Source: Pseudocercospora fijiensis CIRAD86 (Eukaryota; Ascomycota; Dothideomycetes; Mycosphaerellales; Mycosphaerellaceae). Taken from it: a DNA stretch of 64,000 bases. The notes beneath the pieces were generated by a model. It was not told the origin of the DNA. It made no database searches and saw only the letters and a list, made by a program, of their open reading frames with translations. Where the stretch lies: the NCBI RefSeq assembly GCF_000340215.1, contig NW_006921539.1, forward strand, positions 3,679,118 through 3,743,117, read 5' to 3'. Within the stretch, counting starts at the first letter, position 1. Each line of letters opens with the position of its first letter. The position numbers were made by a program, and so were the translations under genes. Of this stretch, positions 12,511 through 23,456 are shown one piece after another.

Positions 12511-13042
12511 ACTCACCGTTCGAGTGGTAGATTGTGAATCGTTACAAGCATTCAACAGGCCGACTAACCAACGACACTGCTCAATTCTAGTGACTCAGGC
12601 GCAAGACAGGCTCGAAAAGCTAGAAAAGTGTTCCCCGAAAGCTTGTAAGAGGGTGTACTTTCTACGTCCGCGTCCACACGTCTTGGGGACGTTGAGCTTC
12701 CACTTCACAGCTTCACAAAGGGGGGCATATTTTAAGCACAACGAGGCTCGGACATATCGCAATTATTCTGATGCCTGGAAGTTGGACAGAAAGCTGTCTT
12801 TGTGCTCCAGCCCAATGGCTTGGCGGCTTCTGACAAGGGTCCACTCCACCTCAAAGCCTTAGCCACACTTTCAGCGCACACGACCACGTCCAACATCCCC
12901 CTCCCCTCCACCGATAACTTACTACTCCTCTCCTGATCGACATCTGAAACTCCGACCAACTCCACCACATTCGCAGTCGCTACCCTTCCTTTCTACAACA
13001 ACAAACCTCCAACCCAAACTTTGCAGCGTCGAAACCACCACA
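12511..13042 (+). promoter_or_regulatory. SEC9 upstream region
   Basis: Normal-composition DNA between the transposon and SEC9. A TATA-like CATATTTTAAG lies near 12725. A strongly CT-rich tract runs from about 12880 to 13040, as is common just upstream of well-expressed fungal genes. No separate gene is seen; the open frames here lack domains. Confidence 0.45.
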
Positions 13043-14431
13043 ATGCCCTTCGGACTCAAGAAATCCGACAAAGACGGCGACCTCGACTCGCAGAAGAAGT
13101 CGCTGTTCGGCAGTCGCTCCAAAGCGCCAAAATCAGGCTCGCCAGCTCCTGCTTCGAACAATCCCTATGCCGTGCCGGCACAGTCGAGCGGCAATCCTTA
13201 TGCCACCCAAGGCGGCAGCAATCCATATGCGAACCAGGCCCAGAATGACCCGTACATGAAGAGCAGCGCCAGCCTGCACTCGTCACAACCTCCCACAAGT
13301 AGCATGGGCAACCTGAGCATAAGCAGCCAGAGTACTGCTCCCCCGGCGTATGGCAACGGACCAACCCCGAGCCGCTACGAGAAGAGCCCGGTTCCACAAG
13401 GTGGTTATGGAGGTGCTCCACAAGCCAGATATAGACAGGAGCAGGCACAGTATGGTGGCTATGGATCAGATCCATATGGCACATCCTCGGGGCCTTCACA
13501 GTCGAGGGCAGGTGGATATGGTGGACTTGGAAGAACGAACAGCAATGAGACAATGGGCACAGATGCTGGCAGGAATGCTTTGTTTGGCGATGCAGCGCAG
13601 AGAGCGGCGAACAAGCCTTCTGACCTGTACGCCGCACAAGAGTCTGGTGGAGACAATAGCTACAGTAATGCTGGCGGGTACGGCTCTAGTGAAACTTCTG
13701 GCGGTTATGGCGCAGGTCCCGCCCGTGAGTTGACAGCAGAGGAGCAGGAAGAAGAGGATGTCCAGGCAGCAAAGCAGGAGATCAGATTCATCAAACAGCA
13801 AGACGTCGCTTCTACCCGCAATGCACGAAGGATTGCAGAGCAGGCAGAAGCCACAGGTCGAGAGACGCTTGCAAGACTAGGAGCACAAGGAGAACGAATT
13901 CACAACACCGAACGCAACCTCGACATGGCGTCTAATCAGAACCGGCTTGCTGAGGAAAAAGCCCGCGAGTTGAAGACGTTGAATAGGTCCATGTTTGCTG
14001 TGCACGTTGCGAACCCCTTCACCGCTAGGAAGCGCGAGGAGGCGGCGAACGCAATTGCTTTGGAGAAACACCAAGCAGAGCGACGGCAAGCTGATGCTAC
14101 ACGGTCTGAAGCTTACAGCTCGGCCGCTCGTCAACAGCAGCAGCAACGTGACCTTAATGGCAATGTTGTGCGTGCAAATGCCAACCGCAATCTCGCCGAC
14201 AGAGCCAAGTACCAGTTCGAGGCAGACTCCGAAGACGATGAGATGGAGAATGAAATAGACGACAATTTAGAAGCCATCCACCGTGGAGCGCGTACGTTGA
14301 ACCAGCTTGGAAAGGCCATGGGCGACGAGATCGACAGCCAGAACAAGCATATCGACCGCATCATTGGCAAGACTGACAAGGTCGATGACCAGATTGCTGT
14401 CAACCGTGCCCGTCTCGACCGGATCAGGTAG
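13043..14431 (+). CDS. SEC9: SEC9-like plasma-membrane t-SNARE (SNAP-25 family), 462 aa
   Basis: Two SNARE helices define the family. A Qb motif spans about residues 250-312 with the zero-layer Gln at 282 (LGAQGERI), and a Qc motif spans about 400-462 with Gln 433 (DEIDSQNKHID). The frame ends right at the second helix, as in Sec9, with no membrane anchor. The N-terminal 225 residues are disordered, with NPYA repeats (residues 40, 51, 60) and Gly/Tyr-rich segments; NPY/NPF-like repeats are typical of fungal Sec9. The protein pairs with a syntaxin (Sso) and synaptobrevin (Snc) to fuse secretory vesicles at the plasma membrane. The start follows a CT-rich leader. Single exon. Confidence 0.93.
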   Translation: MPFGLKKSDKDGDLDSQKKSLFGSRSKAPKSGSPAPASNNPYAVPAQSSGNPYATQGGSNPYANQAQNDPYMKSSASLHSSQPPTSSMGNLSISSQSTAPPAYGNGPTPSRYEKSPVPQGGYGGAPQARYRQEQAQYGGYGSDPYGTSSGPSQSRAGGYGGLGRTNSNETMGTDAGRNALFGDAAQRAANKPSDLYAAQESGGDNSYSNAGGYGSSETSGGYGAGPARELTAEEQEEEDVQAAKQEIRFIKQQDVASTRNARRIAEQAEATGRETLARLGAQGERIHNTERNLDMASNQNRLAEEKARELKTLNRSMFAVHVANPFTARKREEAANAIALEKHQAERRQADATRSEAYSSAARQQQQQRDLNGNVVRANANRNLADRAKYQFEADSEDDEMENEIDDNLEAIHRGARTLNQLGKAMGDEIDSQNKHIDRIIGKTDKVDDQIAVNRARLDRIR

Positions 14432-15050
14432 AGGCAGTCCGAAGCTTCTTTGGGCTCGAATACTGCACAGAAAAGGAGTTTGGTGCATTGAATGGATCAC
14501 GATACAGGATACCGCAACGAGTGGGTGGGTGGCTACGAGAAAGGAAATATCGCACTAGTACTTGCTGGCTCTGTACTGCTGTAGATGGGATATAATAATG
14601 ACGAGAACGAATTTGGGGCACCATTGCACGCATGCCTTCCCTGGCTCTATAAGCGTATAGACCCTGTCGAATCCTGCAGCGACACGCTGTAGATCTACGA
14701 AGCCAATTGTAGGTACCAAGTGAATGATCTCCGAGCCTGTGAAAAGTGCCGGAGTTGAGTCCGTTCTCGCGCCGACGTCACTTCTGATCGCATACCAGGA
14801 TCACCTTGTTTGACACACTCATGTGAGGCAGCGATCACTTCCAGAAGTTTGCGCTCTGCACCACAGCTCACCGACATCTCACCGACGCGCATGCGGAGCA
14901 CAGAAAACACTTTTGTGGACGTGTTGCGCTGTCTATCTGGTGCTGGTGGTGGAATGGTGGACAACCGGCCAGAAGTGATGCGGCTGTGATCTTGCATCTT
15001 GCATCTCGATCTCGACTGCTCGGCCTTGACATTCAAACATTGGCTGCAAG
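14432..15050. other. Intergenic region between SEC9 and the LanC-like gene
   Basis: Holds the SEC9 3' end and the LanC-like promoter. No domain-bearing frame seen. Confidence 0.4.
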
Positions 15051-16233
15051 ATGCCGCCGCGATACTTCAAGAACGATGCGCCGTTGGCACGGCGAGGTAC
15101 TACAATCTCATCCAGAGACCAGACACGCGACGCTTGGCTGACTATGCCACTATACAGACCCTCGCCGCCAGCTCGAAGCCTCACTCACACGCCTCGTAAC
15201 CGACCACCCTCCAGCCTCTGTCAAGCCCGGCGGCGGCCTATTCAAAGGTCCCGTCTCAGTCGCCTACGTTTTCCTCGTCCTACAACAAATGTACCCAGAC
15301 ATGGTCATCGAAGGCCACGCCCTAGGAACATGGAGTGCAGCCTACCTGAAGCATGCCCAAGACAACATAACCTCGTACCCGGGACCTAGCGTAGGGAAAT
15401 GCGGCATCACCGACGACATTCTCTCCCTCCTCGCCATCGGCGCAGCTTCAAGCAAAGACGTAGACATGGTCAACAACCTCTGCGATTACTCGGCAGAAGT
15501 CCTCGAAGAAGGCACAGAGAATGAACTATTATACGGAAGAGCAGGCTACCTCTACTTGCTCCGCATGGTAAAAGCAAGTTTCATGGACGACCCCAAGACC
15601 CTCCAGATCATAACCGACAACCAAGACGACGTGGTGGAAGCTATCCTCGACTCCCCACGACCCTGGAAATGGAGAGGGAAGACTTACATCGGAGCCGTAC
15701 ACGGCGCCATGGGAATCATAACCCAAATCGTCCTCACAGATCCCAAAAAATACGCCGAGAAACTCGAAGCCGAACTCGCCGTCTTACTCACATACCAATA
15801 CCCCGAATCCGGAAATTTCCCCTCCAGCGTGCCTCCCGAACGCGACCGTCTCGTTCAAATCTGTCACGGAGCACCAGGCGTCGTAGCTTCTTTGGAGTCG
15901 ATCAAAGAATTCTTCTCCCCAGCCCTCCAAGATCGCATCACCAAAGCCATTACCAAAGGTCGAGAATGTATATTAGAGAGAGGGTTACTGACGAAAGAAC
16001 CTTGTTTATGTCATGGAATTTCTGGGAATGCGCTGGCGTTAGAGGATAAGGAGTTTGAACACTTTCTGACGTATACGACTGGTCATGAGATGAAGAGTAT
16101 GGAGAAGGATGGAATGCTGGAGAAGAGTTCTGCACCGGAGAGTCTGTGGTTTGGAGAGGCGGGACGGGCGTGGACTTGGGCTGTTGCGGATCGCGGGTTG
16201 CCGAAGAGGGTTTTGGGGTATAATGATCTTTGA
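15051..16233 (+). CDS. LanC-like (lanthionine synthetase C-like) protein, 373 aa, one intron
   Basis: Exons are 15051-15096 and 15158-16233. The 61-nt intron begins GTACTA, has a GGCTGAC branch-like site and ends TACAG; splicing restores the frame. The zinc-binding motifs of the family are present: ICHGAPG with Cys 251, and CLCHGISGN with Cys 300 and His 301. The toroid repeats GRAGYLY (residue 142) and VHGAMG (197) are also visible. Length fits eukaryotic LANCL proteins (about 400 aa). Bacterial LanC adds Cys to dehydrated Ser/Thr; mammalian LANCLs add glutathione to dehydro-amino acids. The substrate of this fungal member is unknown. Cytosolic by absence of signal or membrane segments. Confidence 0.88.
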
Positions 16234-17670
16234 TCAAAGAAAGGGAAATGAGAGGTTGATTTTTCGAAGACGCTGAGCACCCTGATGACGAAGACGGCAG
16301 AAACTTATGATTGTCATGAGGTTATATTGAGACGAAGAGACGAACGACAGATGAATTTGCAATTAGCGGCTCTGAGCATGCGGCGTTTCGCGGACTCGGT
16401 ATGGGACGATTGATTCGTACTTAATTGCATACGAGAGATAGTTTAGCATGGACTTGCTTCGATGACGGTGTCTGAGGCTTTCGCGGTAGTAGAATTCAAT
16501 CTTGTTGTCCAAGACCCTTTTGTGTAAAGGGCCATACGGAATCGGAGGAACTCGCACTGTCCAAGCCAAGCAATGATAAGTTCAATTCGAGCCAACGACC
16601 ACGCCGGTGGAGTTCAATACAAACCGACGCTGGTCTCGAACTCCGGGCGCTGGTTAAAGGCAGCGGGATATTGTGATCAGTCAGAAACATGACCGGGACG
16701 CCCGTCCATCCATCGGTAACTCAACCCGATATTTCTATCAAAGCAATTATTATGGTGGAACAGGCATGTGTCACGGTAAGGTATGAGCGGCATATGTCTA
16801 CCTTGTTGGTGTTTCGTCAATGCCGTCTCTTAGCATGCCTTCTTTTAATAGGCCTGAATTTCTTCACCGCAAGCGATTTGCCTCGCGTCTGTTCTGGCTG
16901 AGGGTTTGGTGATGCAGCTTGAAATAACTATCCTAAGTCCTTACAGGACAATAATCTAGAGCCAACACGAACTCATGGTGCTTGTGTGAACTTGGAAATG
17001 CTTCGGTGACAGCACGTAGAGCTGTTGCAATGAAAACATTCCTACAGACTGGATAGATGGTAGGGCCGTAAGGAGTGTTAGCCGGGCATTTGGCAATACC
17101 AGTTATTAAACATGTTCGGGCTGCTTAGACACTTCCGTCGCCATGGCGAGTGAGCAGTACATAAATCGCTTGGTCGATGCAACAGATGACAAGGTATCTC
17201 CAGAACACCAGCATTCGAGCTATCCAACACATCTCTCCCTCCCACAGCACAACAATCGCTACAACGTATCCCGTAATCTTTGCCCTCGCCCTCGCGGCTT
17301 CGCCCAAGCACCATCAAACGCCAATCATCCTACCTTTTGGACACCGCTACTGAACCATCTCAAAATAATAAAATCATCGACAGCATCAACCAGCTAGGGA
17401 TGAGGGGGCCCGCGCGGAGGATTCTGCTGGACGTCCAGATACTTGTGGATCGGTCTATCGATTGTACTAATGCGTGGAGCAGCTGGTTTCGAAATCAAAT
17501 GAAAAGTGTTTTGGATTCATGGTTCTTGATTTTTTCCAACTTGGGATATGCTCTTTCTTTAGGGGATATCACACTCGTTTATATAGAAAGACATGGATGT
17601 GGACGCTTTATCTTCATTCTCGCTCCTCGTTGTCATTGTCGTAAAGCTTGATGCTAGGCTTAGTACGAAT
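16234..17670. other. Intergenic region with no resolved gene
   Basis: Normal-composition DNA. Frames at 17143-17397 and 17280-17651 (+) and 17078-17317 (-) overlap each other and show no domain. A short exon-like ATG at 17143 followed by a possible GTATCT donor is the only hint of a gene, and I could not extend it. Confidence 0.3.
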
Positions 17671-18184
17671 TCATTGAGACCGGCTTTTCTTGTCTAGTCC
17701 GCTATCTCTCGTGAACAGGTACAATAGAAACGCAGCCGACGCGATTGCCACGAGCACCATCCACCACGGAGGGAGTTGACTAGCTAAGTTCTCTGATCTT
17801 CGTACCGGAGACGCTTGTCGTGAGACGTAAAGGCAGATAGATGGCGGCCGTAATTGTTATCATGGCCGAGCTTTCGGCCTGATTCTTATTGATCGCCGAG
17901 TCCGTGACGGTTGATCGCACCAGTGAGTATGGTGAAAGCTTGCGTCCGAGGATTTCATGAAGTCTTTGGGTTAAGACTTTATGGCTAAGACTTGGTCATC
18001 GGCGGACTTGGCGTAGAAGTAGTCGTGTTGCTTTGAGGTCCGGGTTGAGTGTTATGGCATTTGCATGTTCTTGTTGTAGCCAGCTTCGAATCGGAGGTGT
18101 AGATCCGCGTAGCTGCTTGTTGAGTAGATCTCGAAGATGCTGAATATGTCGGCGGCATTCATTCAACTGGGCCAGAGTCGCCAT
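17671..18184 (-). pseudogene. CorA-like membrane protein, C-terminal remnant
   Basis: Reading - from 18184, a frame starts MATLAQLNECRRHIQHL, is broken by one TGA (about 17995), and continues HKVLTQRLHEILGRK, then INKNQAESSAMITIT and TSVSGTK. After a shift of frame it ends with NLASQLPPWWMVLVAIAS and a hydrophobic helix before the stop at 17671. A coiled segment, then a Ser-Ala-Met-rich helix, then an SGT motif and an LPPWW membrane helix is the C-terminal pattern of fungal CorA-like proteins. The in-frame TGA and the frameshift between the two membrane parts suggest a pseudogene, but a missed intron cannot be excluded for either. Confidence 0.45.
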
Positions 18185-18437
18185 CTCTGGTCTAGGTACT
18201 GATGGCTTCTTATGAAAGTGTGATTACCTGTGAGCCAGCAAGAGTCAGCGTCAGGTCGAGGGACACCAGGCTGAGGAGCCAGCATGAGGCACTTGAAGCG
18301 ATTATTGAAGTGGAACTCGCTCGGCATCATATCATCCAGAATGGGCGACCTGCGCAGTCAGATTGAGCCCGATCATCAGCAGCCACATGATTGCGACGCC
18401 TCCTTTTTTTCGTCCACGCCAATCAGACCATTTTCAG

Positions 18438-19502
18438 TCACATGTCAATCATGCCGTTAACCCATCTAATGCCTCCTTTTGCGCCCCGCGGCCTCTTCAA
18501 TTCTCTCTCCACGATCTGACCATCCTTGGACGCCGACGACAAATATGGTTTGCTGCTATAAGCCTGCTCGAGTCTGACCTCGTGCAGTCCACTCAGTTGA
18601 AGAAGGCATGCGACGCCATCCAAGACCCAGATAGGCGCCGACTGATACGTGAGCCATGGCCTTGAGAATCTGAGTGTAATACTCTGCAATTTCGGGCACG
18701 AAGCTAGCAGAGCGAGGGTAATGGCGTCCTCCCGACAACCACACACAAGGTCGACCGACTGGAGCAATTGACGGCCACGGTGACCAATTCGTCGAAGGAA
18801 AATGTATAGCTCCTTGCTTGTCGCAAAGCGGTATGTGATATTAGAGAAGATCATCTCTATCGCTTCATCGTAGATTGCGTGGCAGGTGGCCAGCAAGTTT
18901 GTCTTGGTGGCATCTCGAGGACCTATTTTCCTATAGGCAACCTCCGTAAGAATGCGTCCTGAATAATTTAGAGGCACTATTTTGGTTTCCGCGTCTAACT
19001 TGGGCATGACGTATGAGTATATCTGTAGTCGTAGCTCTGTGGGCAGAGTGAAGAAAGAGCACGTTTGGACTGCCGCTGTGGTAGCACTTTGCTCTTGAGA
19101 GTCTGGAGGCTGATACGTCGACATTCTCTCAAATTTGCTTCTCAGATCAACGAATTGAGCGCCTGTTCCTGCAGACTCGACGCGGACTTCCAATGGGATT
19201 CTGGACTGAAGGTATGTGCATTGTGGGTGATGGAGATTGAAGCCTCTAGCTGGGTGGCGTTCGAAGCCGGTAACATTATCTCCAACGGGACCTTCGAGTA
19301 TCCTGACACTGGCAACACGTGGAGCAAATGCTGCGCATGAGATACATCTGGATCCCTCTTCTAGTGCTTCGAGTGGAGGTCGATCGTAGACATGGCCAGT
19401 GGCGGCAAGTTGTCTGGCGGATGCTTCCGCATCGTCCCAGTAGCCGTCGAAGGTCGCCAATCGCTCCGGATAGCTCAATTCTGGCTGCAGTCGTAGAGAC
19501 AT
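18438..19502 (-). CDS. BIR-like domain plus F-box/2EXR-like protein, 354 aa
   Basis: Residues 12-98 resemble a baculovirus IAP repeat: ERLATFDGYW, LAATGHVYD, then C53-x2-C56 and a late His-rich motif ending C95 (NLHHPQC). The spacing after C56 is longer than usual, and the exact His of the zinc site falls on Phe 88 with His at 91/92, so zinc binding is uncertain. Residues 149-170 (SFFTLPTELRLQIYSYVMP) are the F-box/2EXR-like start seen in many Dothideomycete proteins, followed by a family-typical helical region (TCHAIYDEA). Fungal BIR proteins are usually single (Bir1/survivin-like), so this fusion is unusual. No introns or in-frame stops. Confidence 0.6.
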   Translation of the reverse strand: MSLRLQPELSYPERLATFDGYWDDAEASARQLAATGHVYDRPPLEALEEGSRCISCAAFAPRVASVRILEGPVGDNVTGFERHPARGFNLHHPQCTYLQSRIPLEVRVESAGTGAQFVDLRSKFERMSTYQPPDSQEQSATTAAVQTCSFFTLPTELRLQIYSYVMPKLDAETKIVPLNYSGRILTEVAYRKIGPRDATKTNLLATCHAIYDEAIEMIFSNITYRFATSKELYIFLRRIGHRGRQLLQSVDLVCGCREDAITLALLASCPKLQSITLRFSRPWLTYQSAPIWVLDGVACLLQLSGLHEVRLEQAYSSKPYLSSASKDGQIVERELKRPRGAKGGIRWVNGMIDM

Positions 19503-20139
19503 GTGAATAAGAAACGGATATGAGACCAGACGTGTCGTTATAAATTCAAGAAATGCGGATGCCTATGATATGCCTCCATGATGGTGGGGCTATCTCCCCA
19601 TGGCCCCTTGCTTTGTTTGGCAAGGCTTACATCATACCGTTACAAATAACCGCCTTGCGAATGCACACCTCAGTCAAACCGCTGTGAGCATTCGATTTCA
19701 ACCTCGGGTTAGCCCGACAGCAAGAATAGAGACGCCTCGATGGAAAGAGCACGTATCGATCTGTGTCCCGGAGACACCAAAGGGCAACATTTGGACTTAA
19801 GGCTAAAAAGGCGTATTTGATACGATGCGTGTATATTGGGTGATTGAAGCGCTCAAGCGCCTTGAGGAAGATGGAAGGGCTATGGGCACTTGTCAGCTTG
19901 ACTGGACCAAGGTAAGGAATACAGCAATGGCCTACATGGAGAGAAAGAGACATGACCATCGCTTTGACGGAAGGAGATCTTTCGACATAAGCAAGCCCTC
20001 CACATACGACCCGCTTAAAGGCACAGAGACTATCCCGTGATTGATGGGTAATACTGTGGACACAGAAAGGGGCCATGAACCAGTTATGTTTCTCGCACAT
20101 AGAATCGAAGGCGTCACACGTCTCCGAAAAAGGTCTGTC
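19503..20139. other. Intergenic region
   Basis: Overlapping short frames on both strands (19627-20100 - is the longest) without recognisable motifs. No gene seen. Confidence 0.3.
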
Positions 20140-21086
20140 TTATTCTAGCTTCTCCATTTCCAGTTCCTCGGGCCATGGCTCCAAAAATTTCTCGATTTCT
20201 GCACGCCAAAAAGCGTTACGAAAGTTCACTTGGCATGCTGTTGTGTATCCCCAGTACTGAGGATACCAGCCAGCGGTTTCCCAATCTACAATGCCAGTGA
20301 TTGTATCGCCTTCTGCCAGAATGTTAAGACTGCTCAAATCGCCATGAGTGAACACGGGAGGGGGCCATTCTCGACTATGAAGTTGTACCAGTTCGTTGAT
20401 GGCCACCGGGTATTCGCTGGACTGAGACTTTATGCCACCTCGAAGATACTGGTGGAAAGAACCGATGCTGTCGAATGGTCCAAAGGTTAGGGACTTTCCC
20501 GGTAGTCGACAGTCCCACAGCATACCGCCATGAGCATTGGCAATTGCTGGAGAGAGGGTGGTGTGATACGACGCATACTGTCTATCATTTGCTTCAGCTG
20601 TTGTAGGATCGTTGCCTGAGACTCCGCCGATCTCGACTTCCAGCTATATGTAAGGCATTCGCCGCGGACTCTTTGCATTACGATATATGTCCAGCCATTG
20701 TGAGTGAACGCGCAATAGATTTTTGGGACCGGAATAGAAGTGTTACGCGCGATGAACTCGATCGTGGATGCCTCTGGAAGATGTCGCAGCGGACCGTATT
20801 TGATGCAGAGCGTTCGCGTTGGAAATAGTATCATCCCTCGCCTCGGTCGGATTGAGCCCAGGAACTTGATAGCGGCGAGCGCGATAAGACGCCAATACCA
20901 CGTATCATTGATCGAACGCAAATCATCGTTATGAGCATGTGTAGGCGTAGGCCATGTGTTTGACTTTCTCTGACCCCATCTTAAGACGATCCATGGCATC
21001 GGCATCGGTATCGGCAGCCGAAATGCCGATGTCGACTTTCTTTCTGGAAATTCTGGCGAGTCAACATCTGCCTCGCGACAATCCAC
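20140..21086 (-). pseudogene. Aminoglycoside-phosphotransferase-like kinase, frameshifted
   Basis: Two overlapping - frames together make an APH/choline-kinase-like protein of about 310 residues. The upstream frame (21086-20560) has the nucleotide-binding region (TLCIKYGPLRHLPEASTIEF, PVPKIYCAF, YIVMQRVRGECL). The downstream frame (from about 20550 to 20140) has MLWDCRLPGK, FTHGDLSSLNIL with the catalytic HGDxxxxN motif, and ITGIVDWETAGWYP with the metal-binding Asp. The frame changes within a CT repeat (CCCTCTCTCC near 20548-20557), so gain of one CT unit would explain it. No splice pair fits there. The substrate is unknown. The 5' end lies only 23 bp from KRR1, so the true start may be an internal Met. 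Confidence 0.7.
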
Positions 21087-21100
21087 ATCTCACAGGCTAG

Positions 21101-22135
<1,035 letters not shown>

Positions 22136-22163
22136 GTATGACATGCATCTACGGAGAGTAGGG

Positions 22164-23206
22164 CTATCCGATGCAATTCGCCGTCAGTAACAGAGAAGCT
22201 TCAATCTCTGCCTTCTTCGCCTGCAGCTCATCGACATCCCAATTACACCGGATAGATGAGACATATATCAGCACTCAGCATCGGCGATGCACCTGCAGAG
22301 CCAGACAGCGAAATGAGATGGAAGCTCGAAATTGTCCGGTTCGGGTGCTTCGGTTTTGCCAGGCATTGCTTTTTGGCTGCCATATCAGATTCGACCGCGA
22401 GTATGAGCAGAACATATCGTTCTTGCTGACGAGACCTGGACTTACCGAGGCTGGGATGCATACTCACAACGTGCACATCCGGCATCTCAGCAGCCGCACT
22501 CTCCAGCATCTTTATGCCGGCGAACTTGCTGGAATTTTACGACGACCATTCAGCGGACCTGGCCTCAACCCGAATGGAACCTGCGCTGACACCGATCAGA
22601 GTAGCTTGCGGTCTCCGGCTGGGCAAGAACGTTTGTGTGAGATTGAGCAGCCCTCTCACGTTGACCTGTGCTATGCATGAGCACAAAGCTTTTGCGCGAT
22701 AGCTTCACGACGCAATCTCACCTCGAATCATTTCCACCACTCCACCGGATCCGATTCCATGAGCGGCTTGATGTCAGAGAGATAGCCCGCGTTGAACACC
22801 AGAACATCCCAACGACCTATGAGGGAAGCAGCCTTTGCGATTGATGCAAGATCGGCAGCGTCCGATCTGCAACGTGGACGCTGATTGTCACTTCCTCATC
22901 CTGGGCTTCGATCTCCTGCTTAGTCGCTTCCAACACATTTTCTGCTCTTCCCAAGACGGTAATTTGAGAAGGTCCAGCAACGGCGAAGGCGCGAGTCAAG
23001 CTTTTCCCAATGTCGGAGCCGCCACCTGTAATCACAACCGCCTTCCCATGTATGGACCATTCCTTACGTTTGGAGGGAGGGGTAGGGTGCTCAGCATACC
23101 AAAAACTATAGACAACGTCGGTTTGGTCGGTGTAGCTGAAGCCATCTGCAGTATTTAATGTTAAGCGCCTGCAGTCCCGAAGTATTCGCGATTCGCCTGG
23201 CTGCAC
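22164..23206 (-). pseudogene. Short-chain dehydrogenase/reductase pseudogene
   Basis: On - the nucleotide-binding motif is clear (GKAVVITGGGSDIGKSLTRA, about 23060-23000). The frame then shifts (near 22865-22850) to ADLASIAKAASLIGRWDVLV and FNAGYLSDIKPL. TGA at 22730-22728 interrupts WWK/FEV. A plausible intron (GTGAGA to CACAG) leads to VNVRGLLNLTQTFLP, GVSAG and SS[stop]NSSKFAG, where the catalytic Tyr of YxxxK is TAA (22539-22537). A PDVHVVSMHPS stretch follows, and after a gap the family C-terminus NWDVDELQAKKAEIEAS, stop at 22164. About 60 expected residues are missing before it. A decayed SDR at the edge of the AT-rich block. Confidence 0.85.
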
Positions 23207-23333
23207 AGGCTATTATTGGCAGCGCAGCTGCCAATCTAGACACCGCGGCCACCGCCCGCGAAAATCCAAGTTGTCCGCCAAGACCGAAATGATTGGCTAA
23301 GAAATTTCGCAGAAGTAATATGCAATCAAAGAT

Positions 23334-23456
23334 TGAAGGGAAATTTGACTTACCCCGGATTTTAGCGTAGAACGTCAATCGAAACAAATATTAAAGGGAA
23401 ATTTGACTTACCCCGGATTTTAGCATAGAACGTAAATCGAAAGCGCTTAACGAATC
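23334..23456. repeat. Tandem direct duplication of about 60 bp
   Basis: Two adjacent copies of a unit containing GGGAAATTTGACTTACCCCG and TTTTAGCGTAGAACGT mark the entry into AT-rich DNA. The reverse complement reads TCCGGGGTAAGTC, close to the TCCGGGGTT end of the MITE, so these may be stacked transposon termini. Confidence 0.6.

Noticed and set aside
13056..13637. 193-codon minus-strand frame opposite SEC9
   Set aside because: Shadow of the SEC9 disordered region.
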